In this document: piece after piece, positions 1 to 12,060 of the stretch
Layout of the letters: each line of letters begins with the position of its first letter
Numbering within the stretch: position 1 is the first letter of the stretch
Source: Arachis hypogaea
Lineage: Eukaryota > Streptophyta > Magnoliopsida > Fabales > Fabaceae
Reading direction: 5' to 3'
Length of the DNA: 64,000 nt
Assembly (NCBI RefSeq): GCF_003086295.3
Contig: NC_092038.1
Coordinates: 105,555,837 to 105,619,836 of the forward strand
The notes under the pieces: model-generated
The model's database searches: none
What the model was told of the DNA's origin: nothing
What the model saw: the letters and a program-made list of their open reading frames with translations, nothing else
Position numbers and translations under genes: made by a program

Positions 1-156
1 GCCAAATCTATTTAGAAATGAAATTGGATCCGGGATGTCCATGCCGTTCGAAGAACGGGTGAAAAACGATTTAAAATGAGAAAGTTATGTCCGTTGGAAG
101 ATTAGGGTTTAAATTGGTGAATTCTGCAGCTTTTAACTTAGAAAATTTTTAGCAGA

Positions 157-470
157 ATGACCCCTTGCACGTGGGCGCACTTGGCGCGTGCACGCCGTTC
201 TTCCCGAAAATGCCATCCACGCGTGAGCGTGATGTGCGCGGGCGCGCCGATTGTGCTGCACCCAATGCCCAGCCATTTTCCAGAGAGTCATGCCAGAACT
301 GTGCCAGTGTTGTGCCTGGGGCATGAGAACGCCCACGCGTACGCGCCGATTTGGCAAAGTTTTAATCCACGCGGTAGCGTGCATGACGCTTGCGCGTCGA
401 TGAAGTTTTTGAGGCCATCCACGCGTGCGCGTAGAGTGCGCGTACGCGCGGACCTGTTTTCATCCCAAAG
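157..470. repeat. GC-rich alternating purine-pyrimidine block in LTR
   Basis: The block repeats short units such as CCACGCGTGCGCGTAG, GTGCGCGTACGCGCGG and CACGCGTGAGCGTG within otherwise AT-rich DNA. The two overlapping ORFs here are by-products of the repeats and match no protein I recognise. Long runs alternate purine and pyrimidine, which can favour Z-DNA. A CpG-depleted counterpart lies at about 12676-12920. Confidence 0.7.
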
Positions 471-713
471 TTGATTTTTGAGTTTTAAAAGCCAAATTTC
501 ATACTTCTAAGCCTCCGATCTCACCACTTATATCTTAAATCATTATGATATGCCTAGCTATGAGAGAAGGAGCTAGTGGATGTGGTAACTTGCGAGTGAA
601 GCAAGGGGAAAATGAATAATCAATGAGGATCATTGATGATTATGTGAGATGTGGAGGATGGTGGTGGAAGTGCTTGTTATGCCATTGGCCGAAGGGCCGT
701 AATTGTTTATGAA

Positions 714-799
714 TTGGCTGGTTCTGGATTGAACCGTGAGCCGGAATAGCTATGTATGCTATGAATATTGGCTGGTTATGGATTTAACCGTGAGCCGGA
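714..799 (+). repeat. Two-copy 32-bp direct repeat inside LTR
   Basis: Copies at 714-745 and 768-799 share the frame TTGGCTGGTT..GGATT.AACCGTGAGCCGGA, with two differences in 32 positions. They lie in the LTR between the GC-rich block and the 3' end. Confidence 0.8.
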
Positions 800-1989
800 T
801 GGCTGATATGGATGTTGATCCATGGATGAGAATTCATGCATGTTTATGCTGAATTATTGATAATTGTGATTTGCACTTCCACTATCTGAGATACGAGTTT
901 CCCTGGGTAGTAGCAGTGGCTAGCCACCACGTGCTCCAGGTTGAGACTTTATACTCTGTTGACCCTATGTCGTAAGTGTGGCCGGGCACTGTGAAAGACC
1001 CGGATGAGCTCGCCCCCGTAAATATTCACCAGTGAGGGTGATGGATATAGATCATGATTATGATCAAGTTTATGACGAGTATAACTCGAGTTGGGGATGC
1101 ATGACAGAGGGACAGTCCAATGGTTAGCGACCAGGACTTGTCGGGTTGGCTTTATAACCGACAAGATGATATCATCAGCCACTAGGGACAGGCATTCATC
1201 ATATGCATACTATATGAATTGTTTGAGATTGCCTATTTGACTGCATATTACTTGCTAATTGTCTAAATGCCTTGTTCCTAATTGTATATTTCTTGCTTGA
1301 TATAACTGTGTTTGCTATATTATACTCCTGCTGGTGGTTGGGAGGTCTGAAGGAATTGGAAAGGGAAGTATTAGTTAGACTGAAGTATCTTTAGTCAGAT
1401 GCCCTTTTTGGTTTAGCCTGTTTATAAGCTCTGATATTATTTGGAGGAAGTTCTAGGATTGCCTTCGGCTTTCCTCCATTATTATGTATTATATATGTGG
1501 AAGCTGTTACCATGCTGGGGACCTCTGGTTCTCACCCATGCGGATTTTGTGGTTTTCAGATGCAGGACGTGAGGTTTCTCGCTGAGGCATGCTGGAGACT
1601 TCTAGATTTGCGTAGATCCTTTGTATATATATAATCACGCGTTGGTTATCCTTGTTCGTTACGTTATCGATCGGAGTGTTGCGCTTTTGAGTTGCGGTTT
1701 TTGGTTACCCCCTTTTTTTACAAAGGCTCCTAGTTATAATCAATCTTTCATACTACTATACGTACTAATTTTTTTTATTTTAGAGGTCGTAATACCTTGC
1801 CATCTCTGAATTATGACTTAAGCATAAGACTCTGTATGGTAGGGTGTTACAAATAACATGGTGGTTGTGAAAGTAGAGATGCAAAAAATTCTTTGCCCCT
1901 TTTTTCAGAACCAACAGTATCATCAGATTCACAATAATCAAAAAGCAAATTTCAACATACAGAGATGTACATGGCAAGAAAAATCTCAC

Positions 1990-2540
1990 AAGACTAAAAA
2001 TAAGTATGAAACAAGTATAGATAAAATGGCAACCCCCACCAAAAGAATGGGTTAAATTAAACCGTGATGGAACATATCAAAGTAAAAAGAAGAAAGCATG
2101 TTGTGGTGACTTAATCAAAACTTACCTTGGTGAGTAGATTGGAGGTTTTATGGCGAATCTTGGTTAGTACAAAGTAGAAAAAGCTGAGCTATGGGGGTAT
2201 TCCATGGGCTAAATTTATCGTGGCAAGTGGGGTTGCGACGTACATGGTAGAAATTGATTCTAAAACTGGATTTAAAAGCATCACAAAGGTGAGATCCTGT
2301 AATCATAACCACAATACCTTAATTAGGAGCATTGAGAATTTAACAAGGAAGGCATGGGAGATTAAGTTTTAGCACACTTATAGAGAATTTAATTATTGCA
2401 TCGATTGGCTTGCAAAGAGAAGCTTGGAACGAGATCAAAGGTTTCATTTCGTTGACCAACTTTTGGAGGAACTCAAAGCCTTCATAGATAATGATGTCAG
2501 AGGGGTTTCAATTTTCCGTAATGTACTTGTAACTTAGTTT
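1990..2540 (+). pseudogene. RNase H domain remnant of a LINE (RVT_3-like)
   Basis: The + frame starting at about 2024 reads PPPKEWVKLNRDGTYQ, then a CCGDLIK block, GGFMANLG, and AELWG, the usual order in the C-terminal RNase H module of plant LINEs and related RVT_3 proteins. Several stops interrupt it (for example TAG after the TYLGE block). It sits directly after the LTR end at 1851. A second RNase H piece, from another LINE on the - strand, lies just downstream and faces it. The fragment has no reverse transcriptase upstream because the LTR replaces that region. Confidence 0.7.
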
Positions 2541-2837
2541 ATTTTACTTTCTTTGTTTGGGCCTTAGGCCTCTCACTTCTACCAAAAACAATGTGTGCCT
2601 CTGTCCCTGGAGGAGAAAATTTTCATATTCTTAGACTTTGTTCTTTTACAACTCTACAGTTTTTCAGTTGGTCTGGGCATCTGTTTTCTTCTCGATATAC
2701 GTGGCTTATCCTGACCTATCAATCTCTCTGTAGGAGGTCGCTAATTCTGTAATACATACCAACCCTGACCCCTTTCACTTCTAAATTTTTTAAACTATCA
2801 ACGACACCTCTTGAGTCACATTTCGTCCAAAAATTTT

Positions 2838-3104
2838 TTACTCTAGAGTCCAGGCCATTTCTAACCCCTTGAAAAATCCCCAAAGCTTAGTAAGAAAGAC
2901 TGAGAACACCACCAATCTTCTAGTGAATCCCATTATCTGTCTTTTATCACCATTTCTAATGACCCCTCCTGTCGTACTTGGATTATTCTTAGCTGCCCCA
3001 TCAGTATTGACCTTGATCCAATCCCTTGACAAAAGTTGCCACTTGATATAAGTTATTATCCTTTTTTGGTTATTAATTTCTAGATGATTTTTGCTAAAGG
3101 CCAT
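2838..3104 (-). pseudogene. LINE ORF2 C-terminal RNase H domain
   Basis: An 88-codon open stretch contains WIKVNTDGAAKNNPSTTGG, with the first catalytic Asp in NTDGA as in the plant RVT_3 RNase H family, followed by GVIRNGDKRQIMGF and a KLWGFFKGLEMAW segment. In intact relatives the latter helix carries a catalytic Glu (AELWA-type); here it reads TKLWG, so that residue seems lost. It is the last domain of the - strand LINE; the hAT insertion separates it from the zf-RVT segment. Confidence 0.75.
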
Positions 3105-3265
3105 TTAGATATTCTTCACATAATCTAAGATAATAATGTGAGCCACATGAGGTCTCTTGAAGGGTGCATGAAAATTTCTATGTTTCTTCACTTCCGAATT
3201 CTCCAACAGGTGACCATGAAGGTACTAATCTAATCAGTTTGTATAGATCCATTCCAATCATTATT

Positions 3266-3273
3266 AAGACAAG
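3266..3273. repeat. Left 8-bp target site duplication of the hAT element
   Basis: AAGACAAG immediately precedes the CAGGGGCGGAG terminus. Its partner at 6847-6854 is AAGACAGG, 7 of 8 identical. Confidence 0.8.
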
Positions 3274-6200
3274 CAGGGGCGGAGCAAGACTAATTATTTA
3301 GGAGGGGACCGTGTTTAATAATTTACTAAAAATATTTTATATTACTATTTCTAATAATAAACATAAAAAATTAAATATATAATCTCAATCAAAGTAAGTT
3401 AATAATATATAAAAGCTACCACTTACAATTTTGTATCATGAAAAGACTATTCGTCATTTTTTTTCTATTTTCGAAATCATTTATTATTAAATTTGTGTCA
3501 AAAATAGCTACTAATTTTTTTTATATAGATGACCAAATTGTCTGCAAGAAATTCATCAGACATCTTATTTCGGAGTCTTGTCTTAAAAATTTTCATTGCT
3601 GAAAAGGCTCTTTCATCTATTGCTGTAGACATTGGTAGAGTCAAAATAAGATGTATTAATCTACAATCATGTGATAAGTTCTGGATTTTCCTGTTTCTTG
3701 CAACTTGTTGCACAATTCAGAAAGTGTACCAACGCCTTTCAAATGATTTGGTATATCATGCTGATAATGCTGCAACTGAAATTTCAAAATATTTAGCTCA
3801 TTAAAAGGAAAGTTAAGAGGATAAAACTTCTTTGCTAACTTGCTAATTTTTTCAATGTTAAATGATTTGAAATTGTCCTTAGAATCCAAAACACAACTCA
3901 AAGTCAAAAGCTCTATTGTTTGCTCATCTACTATTCAACTCTTATATCTAAGAGTCAATTATTGCCAATAATACATCTATTCGATAATGATACTCAATTG
4001 TCACACTTAGTTGATGAGATCGACCTTTTTCAAAAACATATTGTGCAATCATATTAGGGACTTGGTAAAGAACAATATTTGCAAGAAAATTGCATCATCC
4101 ATCACCTCGTAATTGTTGAAGAAGTAACTTCGATGTAGAAACAATATGCATTGCATTAAGAATATCTTGACATTGTTGTTGCAATACTTGGTAAAGAACA
4201 TTAGTGATTTCCATAATTTCTTTCATCAAGTGCAAAGTGAAAACAAATTCAAATAACAATAATATTTTACTAACACCATAAACCTCACCTCTTTGTGCAT
4301 AAGTTGTTCCATCTTCAATGATATTATTAAGAATAATGTTGGTAGCAGTGAACATTTTTACCAAACTGCAAATAGAATTAAAGTGAGAGCTCCATCGAAT
4401 ATCCCCAACTCTTCGTAAAATGATTACTTAATTTGCACCTTTGCCTGTTTCTAATTCATTTTGAGCAACCAAGTTTGCAATTTCAATTGCTTGAGCTTCT
4501 TATAATTAATCATGTCTTTTTGAAGAAGCACTAACAATAGTGTCAATAGAGTTTAACTGAGTAAAAAAATTATGAATCTGAAGTACGTTTCTTGAAGCTG
4601 TCACCAATGCTAATTGTAACCTATGAGCAAAACAATGTACATAATATGCTTGTAGAGAATCTTTAAGAAATAAATCTTGCAAACCATTCCACTATCCTCG
4701 CATGTTGCTAGAACCATCATACCTTTGACACCTAATATTTTCAACTTGAACATTATAATGAGAACGGACAAAAATAAATTCTTTTTTTTAAGTTATTGCA
4801 CAAGTATCAGTGACATACATAAGATCAAAGAATCTCTCTTTAACAAAATCATCTAGAGTAAAAAATCTCAAAACAATGGCCATTTGCTCATTTTTATATT
4901 CATCTCTAGCTTCATCAATAATAATACAAAATTTGGCATCTCCATCTCTTCTCTAATTGAATTTCTCACCTTAGTAGCAAAAATATGTTGAATTTTTTTT
5001 GGATATCATTTGAAGTATACTTCACATTTTTTGGAGTATTTTCTAAAATATTCTTTTTCACTCTTTCATTGTAAGATCCCAAAAATTTTAACATCTCCAA
5101 AAAGTTGCGTCTGTTGCTTGAACTTTGGCTTTTATCATGTCCTCCATAGGCGCAAGCTTGAAATGTCAACCATCTAATGCAATCTATAGATTCTCCTAGT
5201 CTTATTCGATTATTTTCAATCTCTTCTTATGTTTGCTTATGAAGAAGTTTGTCGATGTGCTGTGATTGTTTCATCAAATTATCACATGATTTTAGCGCCA
5301 TAAGATGGAATGAGTTGGGACCTTTGCCAATGTGATTCAAAAGAGCACATTCTTTTCTACTATTTATTTTTTTTTCCAATTCCTGAAACCATTCTCAATA
5401 AAAGCACTTGAACCCGTGTTGATTGAAGGTTCCTTAGAAAAAAGAAAAGCATGAAAAATAATATATGGCATCATCTTCTATAGAATATTCTAACCAAGAT
5501 GAGAACAATTTAAATCATGAAGCTTGAAAGCGACGATGATTTTTATCACCAGAAAATGGATAGTTATCAAGAATTGGTTGATTTGGCCCAACTTTAATAT
5601 AAGCCCGACGGATTTCATCTCTTTGATTTGGAGGAAACTTCCAAATCATTGGTCGCATTCCAGGATCTTTTTCCAAATGAAAAACATCCAGTTGATTAGA
5701 AAGAAGTCGTGGACGCTTTGAGCTCTTCAATAGAGAACTTGAAGTAATGAAATTTGATAACCCCTCAAGTATTGGAGTAGTTATAGTAGAAGTATCTTCA
5801 TTCCCTTGATCTTTTCTTTTAAAAAATGTATCAATAGTTTTGAACTTACCCATAATTCAAATGGTCAAATATGTTCCTATAATTAAAAATATATTTAGCA
5901 AAAAGTATAAATTACAATCTATAATCTTTATAAAATATAAAATTTATATTTCAATTCAAAATAAGATATTAAAATTCAGAACAACAATACTAGCATTGTA
6001 GTATAAATAATATAAAATTGTAATTAAATAGTTAATTAATAAAAAAAAACTAAATATACAAACCAACATATAATAATATAAATTTAATTAACAAATAATA
6101 GTAAATTAAGTAAATAACTAAATATATAAAAAACATAAAAAAAATTAGGCAAGACCAACAGAAAAATAATAAAAAAAATTAAACAAAAAATTACAACGCT

Positions 6201-6846
6201 AGATGTATATAATTTATTCTTGTTATACTTTCATTCTACAACGTAACATTTACTAGTCCTTAGGAAATTGTAATATTAAATACAATTCATTTGTTCTATT
6301 TTTTGTATGATTATGTATCTTTATTGTTAGTTCAATAATTTTCTTGAAATAAAAAAGAGTAAAAATAGAACCTTTTTTGAAAAAGAGGAGTGAAGAACCA
6401 CTTGTTGAACTATTATCTTTTTTAATCTGCGAAAAAAAAACAAGAGTCAAAGAGTAAAAGATAAAAAGATTAAAAAAATAAAGAAGGAGAAGAATAAAAA
6501 AGTTGTTATTATTGGTCTGCTGCAAAGTGAAAGTGAAAAATTTGAGTAAATGAGGACATTGGGAGAAGAATAGGGATTTATCTCTTATTTTTTAAATAAA
6601 GTGGGCTACTGGGCTAGGCCTAGAAATATTATATTTTATTAACACTATATAAGAATAGACTTTTTTTTCTGTTATGGATTAAAGAACCAAAAAACGTTAC
6701 TGTGTTAGTGCCACCAGTTCACCAACTAATGAGTCAGGGAGGGGTCGGGAAATAAAAAAAGGGCATGTCTATTAATTTTTTTAAAATAAAAATTAAAATT
6801 TTGGGGGAGCCATTGCCCCTTTCACTCCTATGTGTCTCCGCCCCTG
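3274..6846 (-). mobile_element. hAT-superfamily DNA transposon, degenerate
   Basis: The left end is CAGGGGCGGAGCAAG and the right end, read inward on -, begins CAGGGGCGGAGACAC, giving terminal inverted repeats matching over at least CAGGGGCGGAG. The flanking octamers are AAGACAAG (3266-3273) and AAGACAGG (6847-6854), an 8-bp target duplication with one mismatch, which is the hAT size. The 3,573-bp interior holds a decayed hAT transposase on -. It lies inside the LINE, between zf-RVT and RNase H, so it is younger than the LINE. Confidence 0.88.
3498..5853 (-). pseudogene. hAT transposase pseudogene (ZMYM1/TTF-type zinc finger family)
   Basis: Fragments in order on -: an N-terminal part starting at 5853 (MGKFKTIDTFFKRKD, then FPPNQRDEIRRAYIK and NYPFSG), as in the plant TTF-type zinc finger proteins with HAT dimerisation domain; a middle part near 5169-4966 (LTFQACAYGGHDKSQSS with first residue altered, SNRRNFLEML); pieces at 4364-4095 and 3907-3656; and the hAT C-terminal dimerisation block at 3713-3498 (LPMSTAIDERAFSAMK, RLRNKM). 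Multiple stops and frameshifts separate them, so no active protein is expected. Confidence 0.82.
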
Positions 6847-6854
6847 AAGACAGG
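6847..6854. repeat. Right 8-bp target site duplication of the hAT element
   Basis: AAGACAGG immediately follows the terminus TCCGCCCCTG and pairs with AAGACAAG at 3266-3273. Confidence 0.8.
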
Positions 6855-7035
6855 CGTGGATCCATACCTTAATCAGAAAGGATAAAAAGTTAGAAAAAGT
6901 ATCATATCTCACAAGCCTCCTCTAAATCTTCTTACTTCTTAGCTCCATCACAATCTTTCATGACATGCATGGTATCTTCAATATGATTTTTACATAGGTA
7001 AAAAATTGGAGAAAAATCAAACCATTGCTCTGTCT

Positions 7036-7150
7036 AGAGTTTGTCAAAAAGTTTACTATCATGATAGACTTGCCACATGAACACATTTATATGTTGCAGA
7101 CCCTTCCATTGCCAGATTTTTTTTCCAACATTATTGTCATAAGATGATGG
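7036..7150 (-). pseudogene. LINE zf-RVT-like segment
   Basis: The - strand reads GKKIWQWKGLQHINVFMWQV, matching the W-x-W ... P-x-K-V-x-x-F-x-W pattern of the zf-RVT region between reverse transcriptase and RNase H in plant LINEs. It ends at a stop. Flanking 6855-7035 and 7151-7950 are probably also LINE-derived, but I read no clear domain there. Confidence 0.6.
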
Positions 7151-7950
7151 TCCGGTTATGGCTTGGTAGGCAACCTTTACAAAGAATCTACCATCTAAGG
7201 AGTATTTTCATGCTAGGTTTTCTGGAGGGTCTGAGTAGTGGAGTATCGGGGTAGATCTTATAAGAGTGAGACACTCTTCTGTAACCTTGTTGCTGATTTC
7301 TTCTAGCTTTCACTCCCTAGTTAACAAAATTCTGCAGCGTCGCCTCTATGCCTTCTATATAAACATTTTGTAGTTTGTGGTCTATTAAGGGTCCTTAAAT
7401 TTAGCTATCCATCCTTCTAGAATTTAGTATTTCTCCCATTCTCCACTCTATGAATTAAATTTCTTCAAAAGCCAGTCATATTTGTTGCATATTTCTCCAC
7501 AAGCTGGAGTAACCTGTCAAAGCATTTCAAATGTTATTAATGTCTCCATATTGATACTTTTGACTGAGAATTATTGCCCACAAGGAGTTCAGCTCTTCTA
7601 TAAGATTCTAGCACAACTTGTATTAAAAAAAAGCATAATTCATACTTTCTAAATTTTTAAAGCCAAGTCCTCCTACTTTCTTAGGGACTCTTCCAATTTG
7701 CTAGGTGGGCTTTCCAAATGAAGTTGTACTTTGTATTTTTTACCTTATTTCAAATTACTTTTGGGATCTTTTTGTGTTGCATAGCAAAATTTTCTATTGA
7801 TCATATGGAGGCCTAAGCAAGCACTACTCTCTCGGTCATCGATAAACTTTTCTACTTTCACCCTTGGAGTTTGTTCTTCAACTTGCCAAGGATATGACTA
7901 TAGACCCTTTTGCTATTTTCCCCTCCATGATGTATGAACTTACATATCTT

Positions 7951-9058
7951 TTAAATTTTTTTGGTTTCTTTAAATCCAGATTCATTGGTAATTATATCCC
8001 TACAGTTGTTGTCCACTTTTTTGGAAAAGTACGTTTGGATCTTTTGTGCATTAATTATTTTTCTCAATGCCCCACAAAACGGATCAGGATATCTCTTTAC
8101 GTTACGAATTTGGTCTTGGGATGCTTTCGCAAATAACATGTGATCGTCGGTGAATATAAGACATGATATATAAGGGCCATCTCTCCTAACATAAAAAGGA
8201 TTTCACTACCCTTTATTAACCATGTCATTAATCATGTGATAAAGCCTATCAATACAGATGACCAAAATGTAAGGGAACAAAGGTCCCCTTGGGAATACCA
8301 CCCGAAAGGGTAAAAATATCAGTTTTTTCCTTATTCCATAGCACCTAAAAAGTAGTCAATCTGATGCAGTTCATAATAATGTCAATGAATTCAGGGGGAA
8401 TATAGTAGTCTTGGAGGCATTTTTTGATGAAGTTCCAGATGAGGTGGTCCTATGCCTTCTCCAGGTCTATTTTGATAGTCCTATGCCCATTTTGGTTGCA
8501 TACTTTTCCATGAAATGAAAAAAATTTGTATGAAATTATGATATTATCTTGAATGTTTTAGTTGAGAATAAAGTACCGCATTGAAAATATTTGGTTGTTC
8601 AAGGTGGTTTTGATCCTGTTGGCTATTATGTTTGTAATGGTTTTGTAAGAGGCATTACAAAGTAATACGAGTCAAAATTGATTAATGAACTTCGGGTGAT
8701 TAACCTTTAGGACCAGGGTGAGAAGAGTATTATTAATGTTCCTTATACCATTCGGGTTCCTCCAAACACTTCATAACAAAATTAATTATGTTGACTCCAA
8801 CAATTTGTCAATGTTCTTTAAAAACTCCACTGGCAAACCATTGCTTGCTGAATCCTTAAGAGAACCTATTAAGAATATGACAAATTTTATCTCTTCTTCT
8901 GTAACAAAATTTCTTAGGCTCTGGACTACATTATTCTCCATTGGAGGGTAAAAGGTGTAAGTTTCTATTTGACATCTTCTATCCTGACTGGGTTCCTGGC
9001 AAAGATTCTTATAATATGAGCAAACATAAATTTTCAAATTCTCTACATTTTCTATCAA
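7951..9058 (-). pseudogene. LINE reverse transcriptase remnant
   Basis: Read on -, 9058-8786 gives YYKNLCQEPSQDR and a SNGLPVEFLKN segment, matching the D-G-x-P/N-x-x-F-x-K start of LINE RT. Near 8320-8230 a frame gives GPLFPYILVICIDRLYHMI, the RT block usually written G-x-x-Q-G-D-P-L-S-P. Then 8170-7951 gives FTDDHMLFAKAS, the F-x-DD catalytic motif (FADD in active relatives), followed by YFSKKV. The pieces lie in different frames with stops, so the enzyme is dead. Confidence 0.78.
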
Positions 9059-9601
9059 CTTTCTTCCTTAATTTCGTAGCTTCAGAATTTCATTCTTTCT
9101 CCTACGAATGATGGTTTTTGTGTGATAATACCGCATATTACGGTTTCCTTCTACAATCCACTTTTTCCTCAAATTATAGAGCCAAAAATTTATTCTCTAT
9201 CCAAGTTTTTTTCTAGCTCTTTGCTAAGCCTATTCTCAAGTATGTCTGGAAAATCACTTCTACCATATCTGTGTGAGTTCTGAATACCCCTTAACCTATT
9301 CAAAAGGTTTTTTTTGCTCAAATATTATCCTAAAACCTCATGATTCCAAATTTTAACTTTTTTCACAAACTGGTTAATAACAGAAGTGAGAGGTTAGTTT
9401 TTCAGCTAAGACTCAAATATGAAGGGAAGAAAATCTTGATGATGCATCCATATGTACTCAAATCTAAAAGGCTTGCTTCTAGGAGAGGGATACATACCTT
9501 TACTCTTTAAGAGGATGGGGTGATGATCAGATCTCATTTTAGGGAGAATATCCACCATCGCTTCTTGAAATCTTACTCTCCACTCCTAATTGCACATAGT
9601 C

Positions 9602-10150
9602 TTATCCAAGCGTTAGAAAATTCCATCTCCATTTTGCCAAATAGGACCTTGCTCGGTAAAGCTGGTACCATTGAACCCTAAGGCTGTAACTATCCACCCA
9701 ATCTTTAAAGTGCTTGATTTGCACCATGTCTAGCAAAGCTCCACCCTTATTTTCGTCAATGCCCTCAATGTCATTAAAATCTCCACACACAATCTACGAT
9801 TCTCGCATGGTATCCACAATGTCTTTGACAAAGCTTATGATCTCTCTACGTCGCACTTCCTAAGGGTTAGCATACACCACTGTGAGATACCAAGACCCCA
9901 TAACATCTTCAATCACGATGTGTAGAGCTTGATTATATCTGTAGATTTCACAAATGTGAAAATTAGGATTTTTTGCATGAGCCAAATCTTTTGTGAAAAG
10001 CCTTAGGCATTAACAATTATAGAGAAGTTGAAGCTAGCTTTTTCAATAGACTTTCTTGTTATTTTTTCTCCACTGCGTCACAAACTCTCTTAACGTTTTG
10101 GAAAATGTTAGGCTAACAACTCCTCTAGCATTCCAAGAAAAAACAATCAT
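9602..10150 (-). pseudogene. LINE ORF2 N-terminal endonuclease (EEP fold) remnant
   Basis: ORF2 appears to start with ATG at 10150-10148, reading MIVFSWNARGV, the typical start of plant L1 ORF2 where Asn lies in the catalytic WN motif. At 9790-9602 the frame gives CGDFNDI and FKDWVDSYSL, the GDFN motif of apurinic-type endonucleases. Stops and frameshifts interrupt the region between. Confidence 0.75.
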
Positions 10151-10944
10151 CTAGAAAAAAATTTAATATGAATGAAGCCTAAAGCTCTAAGGGACCATTG
10201 ATTCAAAAAATTACACGAGAAAGATGAGAGGCCCAATCAGGCCAAATTCATCTCATGCCCTTCTAGGGCTTCTTTTTTTTCCCATTCCATCACTGTAGCT
10301 GTACCCTCAGCCATAATCTTATCCAGGTCAGAGCTTGTGGTCCATAGGAGTTTCTAGAACCATGCTAGTATCTGAATTATTAAAATTAAGTGACGGGCTT
10401 GAGTTATTCAGGCTGGAAAAAGGCATATGATGTGGTAATGGACTGAACTTGCACACTATCTGTTTGGTTTATAGGGGAGGGGTGATGTATTTGGGCAAGG
10501 GTAGATAGTGTTATGGTTGTTGTTGTTGGATCGCCAGAGTAAATTGTGATTTATGTTTGGGTGTTTGGGTTGAGTTTGGTCTGTTGTTTTGGATTTTTTT
10601 TGGCTATCTTTGGCTGCATTATTTTCTTTCACTTTTCTCATTTGCTCCCTAGTAAAATATTATTTGTGCATATTATCCTCTTGTTTTCCTATTTGAGACA
10701 TTGGAATATTCTCATGATTGTTGTGATCATGCATTGGGTGGTCCCCTTCTCCGTTGGAAGATTCTTTGGGCATAATGTACCACCCTTTTTCTCCACCATC
10801 TTTATTTTGTCTCTGTCATTTTTTTGTTTATCCGCACTACTAGCACTGGAGTGTCCTTGTTGTTAGATTTTTTTTGTATTTTTTTACGTTTGCACAATTA
10901 TCCAAGCCCCAAAGTTCTGATTGGACAAAATAACCTCCTTGCCT
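10151..10944 (-). pseudogene. LINE ORF1 C-terminal part and ORF1-ORF2 spacer
   Basis: Directly after the solo LTR, 10944-10887 on - reads FGAWIIVQ at its end, the F-G-P-W-M-x-V-Q signature that follows the CCHC knuckle in plant LINE ORF1. It is then interrupted by stops. Further down, 10641-10456 holds a 61-codon open stretch rich in Asn, Lys and Gln, as expected for the ORF1 tail. The remainder up to the ORF2 ATG at 10150 shows no domain. Confidence 0.65.
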
Positions 10945-10949
10945 TTATC
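10945..10949. repeat. Left TSD (TTATC) of the solo LTR
   Basis: TTATC precedes the LTR edge and is repeated at 14524-14528. The call is supported by the LINE ORF1 frame continuing when LTR plus one copy are removed. Confidence 0.72.
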
Positions 10950-11228
10950 TATAACACTTGTTACCCTAAGTCTTACCTCTAGCCGTAAAGTTAAGGATAA
11001 CAAAGTGCCACAACAGTTCTAAAACTTATAATGTAGTATCTATTCAAGAATTTATATAACTAGAAGGCCGATGAAGGAATAAAACTCAAAGCCGCATAGA
11101 GCAAAATTATGAACGTGAAGCGTTCACACACGATAACTAAACGCGTAGGCACGAATAGAACAAGACATAATATATATAAGACCTTGTAGATATCCCTAGG
11201 ATACACAAGGTAATAATTAAATTAACAA

Positions 11229-11234
11229 GATGTG

Positions 11235-11280
<46 letters not shown>
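11229..11280. repeat. (TA)n microsatellite
   Basis: About 25 uninterrupted TA dinucleotides within the solo LTR. A likely site of length polymorphism. Confidence 0.95.
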
Positions 11281-11282
<2 letters not shown>

Positions 11283-12060
11283 ATACCAAAAAGAGAACTC
11301 GTCACAGTCTGCGGAGTTTAGGCCAGCTAGCCAAACAGAAATACAAAAAGAGTTTTAGAAGTTTAAAACAACTTATACAACTTATCTCTCAATTCAAGCC
11401 TCTAAGGCTATAAAGTCTAAAATAGAAAGGTGAGAGAAAGTACTACAACAAAATAATCAAAATACAAAAGAGAGCATAAGATCCTCCGCTCCGTCACTAT
11501 CTCGCTACTTACCGAGGTGGGTTACGACCTGCATCTGAAAAACAACAACAACATATGGTATGAGAACCGGAGGTTCTCAGTATGGTAACAGTGCCCAATA
11601 TGTAAGATATAAGGTTCCGGGACGCCAAAGGCAATCTTAGAACTTTACATCGAAAATAGATATTCAAGCTTAACAAAAATAAATAACTTAAACGATAAAC
11701 TATAAACAGGGTTATCTAAACTTAGGAGATTTCTAACTAAAACTAGTCACACCGCTGTATCCCACAACTTTCGCCAACCTAACCTCCATGCGATCCTATC
11801 GCCACCACCTCCTGATCCTCCTTAATGCCAGGCAGTCATAGATAATGCAAGTAAGTAATACACAGGTAATATACATATACAGCAAGTAAACAATTAGCAT
11901 TTAGGCATGTTACTCAAATAGGCATAACTCAAGTAATTAAAGCAAGCAAGCATGTAGAAGATGCATATGATGAATGTCTGTCCTATTGGCTCATGATATC
12001 ACTTGTCGGTCCATAAATGCCAACCCGACACATCCTTTCGGATGTCGCCTTTCTGCCACG

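Larger units (their letters stand above)
1..1851 (+). mobile_element. 3' part of a Ty3-type LTR (solo or truncated)
   Basis: The stretch has no long ORF and reads like LTR sequence: a GC-rich ACGCGT block (about 157-470), repeated short segments, and a terminus AGGGTGTTACA ending at 1851. It shares style and short segments, such as text around the phrase GGTTCTCACC and GATGCAGG, with the inverted LTR at 10950-14523. No primer binding site follows 1851; LINE-derived sequence follows instead, so this is a solo LTR or a truncated element end. Its 5' end lies outside the window, so no TSD can be checked. Assignment to the chromovirus (Tekay-like) type is inference from general look. Confidence 0.6.

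Noticed and set aside
157..474. 105-codon + ORF and 83-codon - ORF at the left edge
   Set aside because: GC-rich LTR repeats keep several frames open; no protein family is recognisable.
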